From NCBI GenBank assembly GCA_022600655.1, contig JAHZJZ010000146.1, positions 1 through 5,419 on the forward strand: a DNA stretch of 5,419 bases. The letters run 5' to 3'. The translations under genes were made by a program, and so were the position numbers. The notes beneath the pieces were generated by a model. That model made no database searches, was not told where the DNA came from, and saw only the letters and a program-made list of their open reading frames with translations. This document shows positions 3,282 to 5,419 of the stretch, one piece after another; the first letter of the stretch is position 1; each line of letters starts with the position of its first letter. The stretch is from Campylobacterota bacterium. Its GTDB lineage: Bacteria > Campylobacterota > Campylobacteria > Campylobacterales > Sulfurovaceae.

Positions 3282-5419
3282 ATGAAAGTAACGGCAATCA
3301 TATCATTTACATTGATAGGTCTTCTGTTTTTATTACAGGAGTGTGGTAACAGTGATACCGATAAAGAGTATGCACATAAAGCTTTTCCAGAGTATCAAGC
3401 TCCAGAGTCAAAGGATAAATCGTATAAAACCAGAGATGAAGAGATAGTACTTGCATCATACAGTGAAGATGACGTTGAAGAAGAGGTACCAACAACTGTT
3501 GTTAAACATGTTCAAGAGACAGAGAAAAAAGTAGAGACAGCTTTAGTAGTTGAAAGTCCAAAAGAGATAGTAAAAAAAGTAGAAAATGTTGAAGTTCCTA
3601 CTGAAAAGGTTACGGTTGTTGAACCTGTTAAAGTAGAGGTTGAGTTACCTGAGGTTCCAGAACCTGTGAAAGCTATGCAGTTGTCATCTACAGAAGTAGA
3701 AACAGTTAAAAAAGAAGAGAAAATTTCAACTCCTCAGTCTATTATAGCTGTTCCAGTTGAAACGGTTGATAATGAAAAGGTTGAACTACAACGTGTAGTT
3801 GAAGAGAAATCAAGAGCAGAAAAAGTAGCCAATCGAGAGATATCAGAACTAAGTGCAAAGAAAAATAGCTTAGAGCAAGAGATAACAAAATTTTTAACTG
3901 AACAAGAGCAAAATGAAAAAGAGATAGCTTTACTCAATAAAAATTACAAAACTTTAGAGCTTAATTTAACCAATGAGCTTAAAAGACAAGAACTATTAAA
4001 TGGTAAAAATATAGAGCTTCAAGATGAGGTAGCAAAACTTACAGAGGCAAAAGAGGGCTTCAGCCAAAAGTATTTGGCTGAAGAGAAACGTGCGAAAGAG
4101 CTAGAAGCGAACTTGACATCAGAGATTGAAAAGCAGGGGCTTTTAGGTCAGAAAAATAGTGATCTACAGTTAGAGGTAGCAAAACTACTAACTACAGTAG
4201 AAGAAGCAACTCAAGCAAAGAAAATTAAAAGTGAAGAGCTTCAAGCCCTTTCATTAAAATATACAAACATAGAAGCAAATTTAAGTAGTGAAAATCAAGA
4301 ACTAAAATCTAAAGTAGAAGAGTTAAACAGTACAAAAGAGGCGTTAAATCAAAAGTACTTAGCTCAAATAGAGCAACTTAAAGAGTTAGAAATACTCTCT
4401 ACAAAGTATAAAAGTTTAGAAGCAAATCTAACAGCTGAGATGGAAAAACAGAACCAAATTAAAGAGAGAAATATTCAGTTAAAGTCTAAAGTAGCGACCC
4501 TTCTAAGTATGGGTCAAGAGATGGCTGAAAAAGCGACGTTAGTACAAGAGACTAAAAACCAAGAGCTTGAAGCACTGAGTTTAAAAAACAGAAGTTTAGA
4601 AGCAAATCTTAGCTCTGAGATTGAAAATCAAGTTACTCTAAAAGAGAAAAACAGTCAATTGAAATCAGAGATTGAAAAGATGTTACTTATCGCTAAAGAG
4701 GGTACAACAAAAGCGACTGATGAGCAAGAGGCTAGAGCAAAAGAGTTTGAAGTTTTAAGTCTAAAAAACAAAGCACTAGAGGCAAATCTTAGCTCTGAAA
4801 TTGAAAATAAAGTTGCTCTGAAAGAGAAAAACAGTCAATTGAAATCAGAGATTGAAAAGATGCTACTTATTGCTAAAGAGGGTACAACAAAAGCAACTGA
4901 CGAGCAAGAGAGTAAAGCCAAAGAGTTTACACTACTTTCAGAAAACTATAAAAGCTTGGAGCAAAACTTAAGCTTACAACAGAAGCAAAATGAGGAGCTT
5001 GAATCAAAAATAGCTCAACTAGTAAGTGAAAAAGAGTTATTAGATAAAAAGTATACAGAGAATCAGAGTGGTACGCAAGAGTTAGAAGCACTCTCTTCAA
5101 AATATAAAAACTTAGAAGCAAATCTAAGCGTTGAGCTTGAGAAACAAGAGGCTTTAGTTAAAGAGAACAGTACATTAAAAGCAAAAATTGAAGCGTTAAA
5201 CCTTGCGATTAAAGAGAATGAAGCACTACTCAAAGAGAAGGCAAATCTTGAAACACTGCTTAAAGAACAAAAAGAGCAGTTGAGTACAGAGAAAGCTGCA
5301 ACCACAGCAGCACTACTGCAAGTTCAAGAGAGCAAAGCAGAGGTAAAAAAATTCCAAGAGGAACAAGCTAAAGCCAAAGTAAAAGAGGAAGCTAAAGCAG
5401 AGTTAAGCAGTACCTTTAC
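3282..5419 (+). CDS. Long coiled-coil envelope protein, 3' end outside the window
   Basis: The frame is open for 712 codons from ATG 3282 to the window edge with no stop. The start follows AAGGGA and begins a hydrophobic segment (residues 3-18). It is either an uncleaved anchor or a lipoprotein signal: the Cys at 21 is preceded by LQE, which is a poor lipobox because Glu sits next to the Cys. Residues 22-65 are polar. Residues 66-160 are rich in Val, Pro, Glu and Lys (EVPTEKV, VEPVKVEVELPEVPEPVK), like the extended periplasmic tethers of TonB-type proteins. From about 164 to the edge the sequence is almost pure Glu/Lys/Leu/Gln/Asn coiled coil with no Pro, no Trp and no Cys. It contains eight imperfect repeats marked by LEANL-like cores at residues 225, 274, 330, 379, 439, 499, 559 and 611. 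I do not recognise the gene. In related bacteria, similar proteins can end in an OmpA-like peptidoglycan-binding domain, and the shift to AELSSTF at the very end could be the approach to one, but this is a guess. A structural role in the periplasm is likely. Confidence 0.85.
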   Translation, partial: MKVTAIISFTLIGLLFLLQECGNSDTDKEYAHKAFPEYQAPESKDKSYKTRDEEIVLASYSEDDVEEEVPTTVVKHVQETEKKVETALVVESPKEIVKKVENVEVPTEKVTVVEPVKVEVELPEVPEPVKAMQLSSTEVETVKKEEKISTPQSIIAVPVETVDNEKVELQRVVEEKSRAEKVANREISELSAKKNSLEQEITKFLTEQEQNEKEIALLNKNYKTLELNLTNELKRQELLNGKNIELQDEVAKLTEAKEGFSQKYLAEEKRAKELEANLTSEIEKQGLLGQKNSDLQLEVAKLLTTVEEATQAKKIKSEELQALSLKYTNIEANLSSENQELKSKVEELNSTKEALNQKYLAQIEQLKELEILSTKYKSLEANLTAEMEKQNQIKERNIQLKSKVATLLSMGQEMAEKATLVQETKNQELEALSLKNRSLEANLSSEIENQVTLKEKNSQLKSEIEKMLLIAKEGTTKATDEQEARAKEFEVLSLKNKALEANLSSEIENKVALKEKNSQLKSEIEKMLLIAKEGTTKATDEQESKAKEFTLLSENYKSLEQNLSLQQKQNEELESKIAQLVSEKELLDKKYTENQSGTQELEALSSKYKNLEANLSVELEKQEALVKENSTLKAKIEALNLAIKENEALLKEKANLETLLKEQKEQLSTEKAATTAALLQVQESKAEVKKFQEEQAKAKVKEEAKAELSSTF
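3921..5147 (+). repeat. Eight imperfect coding repeats in the coiled coil (units of about 49-60 codons)
   Basis: Each unit holds a variant of E-L-x-x-L-S-x-K-Y-K-x-L-E-A-N-L-(S/T)-x-E-(I/L/M)-E-K-Q followed by a run such as LKEKNSQLKSEI. The codon for the first Leu of the LEANL core lies at 3954, 4101, 4269, 4416, 4596, 4776, 4956 and 5112. The spacings are thus 49, 56, 49, 60, 60, 60 and 52 codons. Outer units are diverged; those in the middle are most alike. Confidence 0.8.
4563..4922 (+). repeat. Tandem 180-bp duplication (two copies, about 87% identical)
   Basis: Aligning 4561-4740 with 4741-4920 without gaps gives 24 mismatches by hand count. The 130-base core 4601-4730 differs from 4781-4910 at only 9 positions and includes a 42-base identical run (4641-4682 with 4821-4862). 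Several differences are third-codon-position changes. The unit is exactly 60 codons, so copy number can change without breaking the frame. This is the youngest duplication in the repeat array. Confidence 0.9.

Noticed and set aside
3921..5147. CRISPR-like or non-coding repeat array
   Set aside because: The repeats are in frame within one long open reading frame, vary in length and encode a coiled coil; there are no identical short repeats with unique spacers.
3307..5305. Several minus-strand ORFs of 62-80 codons opposite the coiled-coil gene
   Set aside because: Their Ser/Phe/Leu-rich products are what the complement of Glu/Lys/Leu-rich coding repeats gives; the + strand frame is open through all of them.

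Overview
The window is an AT-rich stretch of bacterial DNA whose gene style suggests Campylobacterota, of the Sulfurimonas/Sulfurovum kind. The grounds are Lys/Glu/Asn-rich proteins, promoters with a clear TATAAT box but poor -35, a NosL architecture I associate with that group, and tight overlapping genes. This taxonomic call is inference from style and was not checked against a database. All genes read on the + strand.

Layout. (1) Positions 2-295 hold the 3' end of a gene whose start lies outside the window, probably the C-terminal tail of a radical-SAM-type protein with a winged-helix-like end. (2) Positions 303-341 combine an A/T-rich terminator-like hairpin with a perfect sigma70 promoter (TTGACA-17-TATAAT), whose -35 starts at the last base of the hairpin's left arm and runs into its loop. 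This promoter fires into a tRNA-Asn(GTT) gene at 368-442 with an encoded CCA. (3) Positions 536-3171 are a compact three-gene operon with overlapping ends: a secreted double-NosL protein, a small membrane-anchored protein of unknown function, and an FtsX/MacB-type ABC permease. (4) After a 110-base gap with a second TATAAT-type promoter, a very long coiled-coil envelope protein starts at 3282 and runs off the end of the window (712 codons with no stop).

How they may work together. NosL proteins are copper-binding accessory proteins of nitrous-oxide reductase. A NosL protein translationally chained to a one-TM periplasmic protein and an FtsX-like permease suggests a module for copper handling or cofactor delivery across the inner membrane. 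The permease's ATPase is not in the operon inside this window, and no nosZ is visible, so the link to N2O respiration is by family only. The coiled-coil protein appears to be a separate transcription unit with an N-terminal hydrophobic anchor, a Pro/Val/Glu-rich stretch and eight imperfect repeats, two of which are nearly identical at the DNA level. It looks like a periplasm-spanning envelope protein, and its C-terminal domain is not visible.

No insertion sequence, CRISPR array or rRNA was seen. The most noteworthy points are the NosL - degenerate-cytochrome-like - NosL fusion, the permease without an ATPase, the nested terminator/promoter before the tRNA, and the 180-bp internal duplication in the coiled-coil gene.
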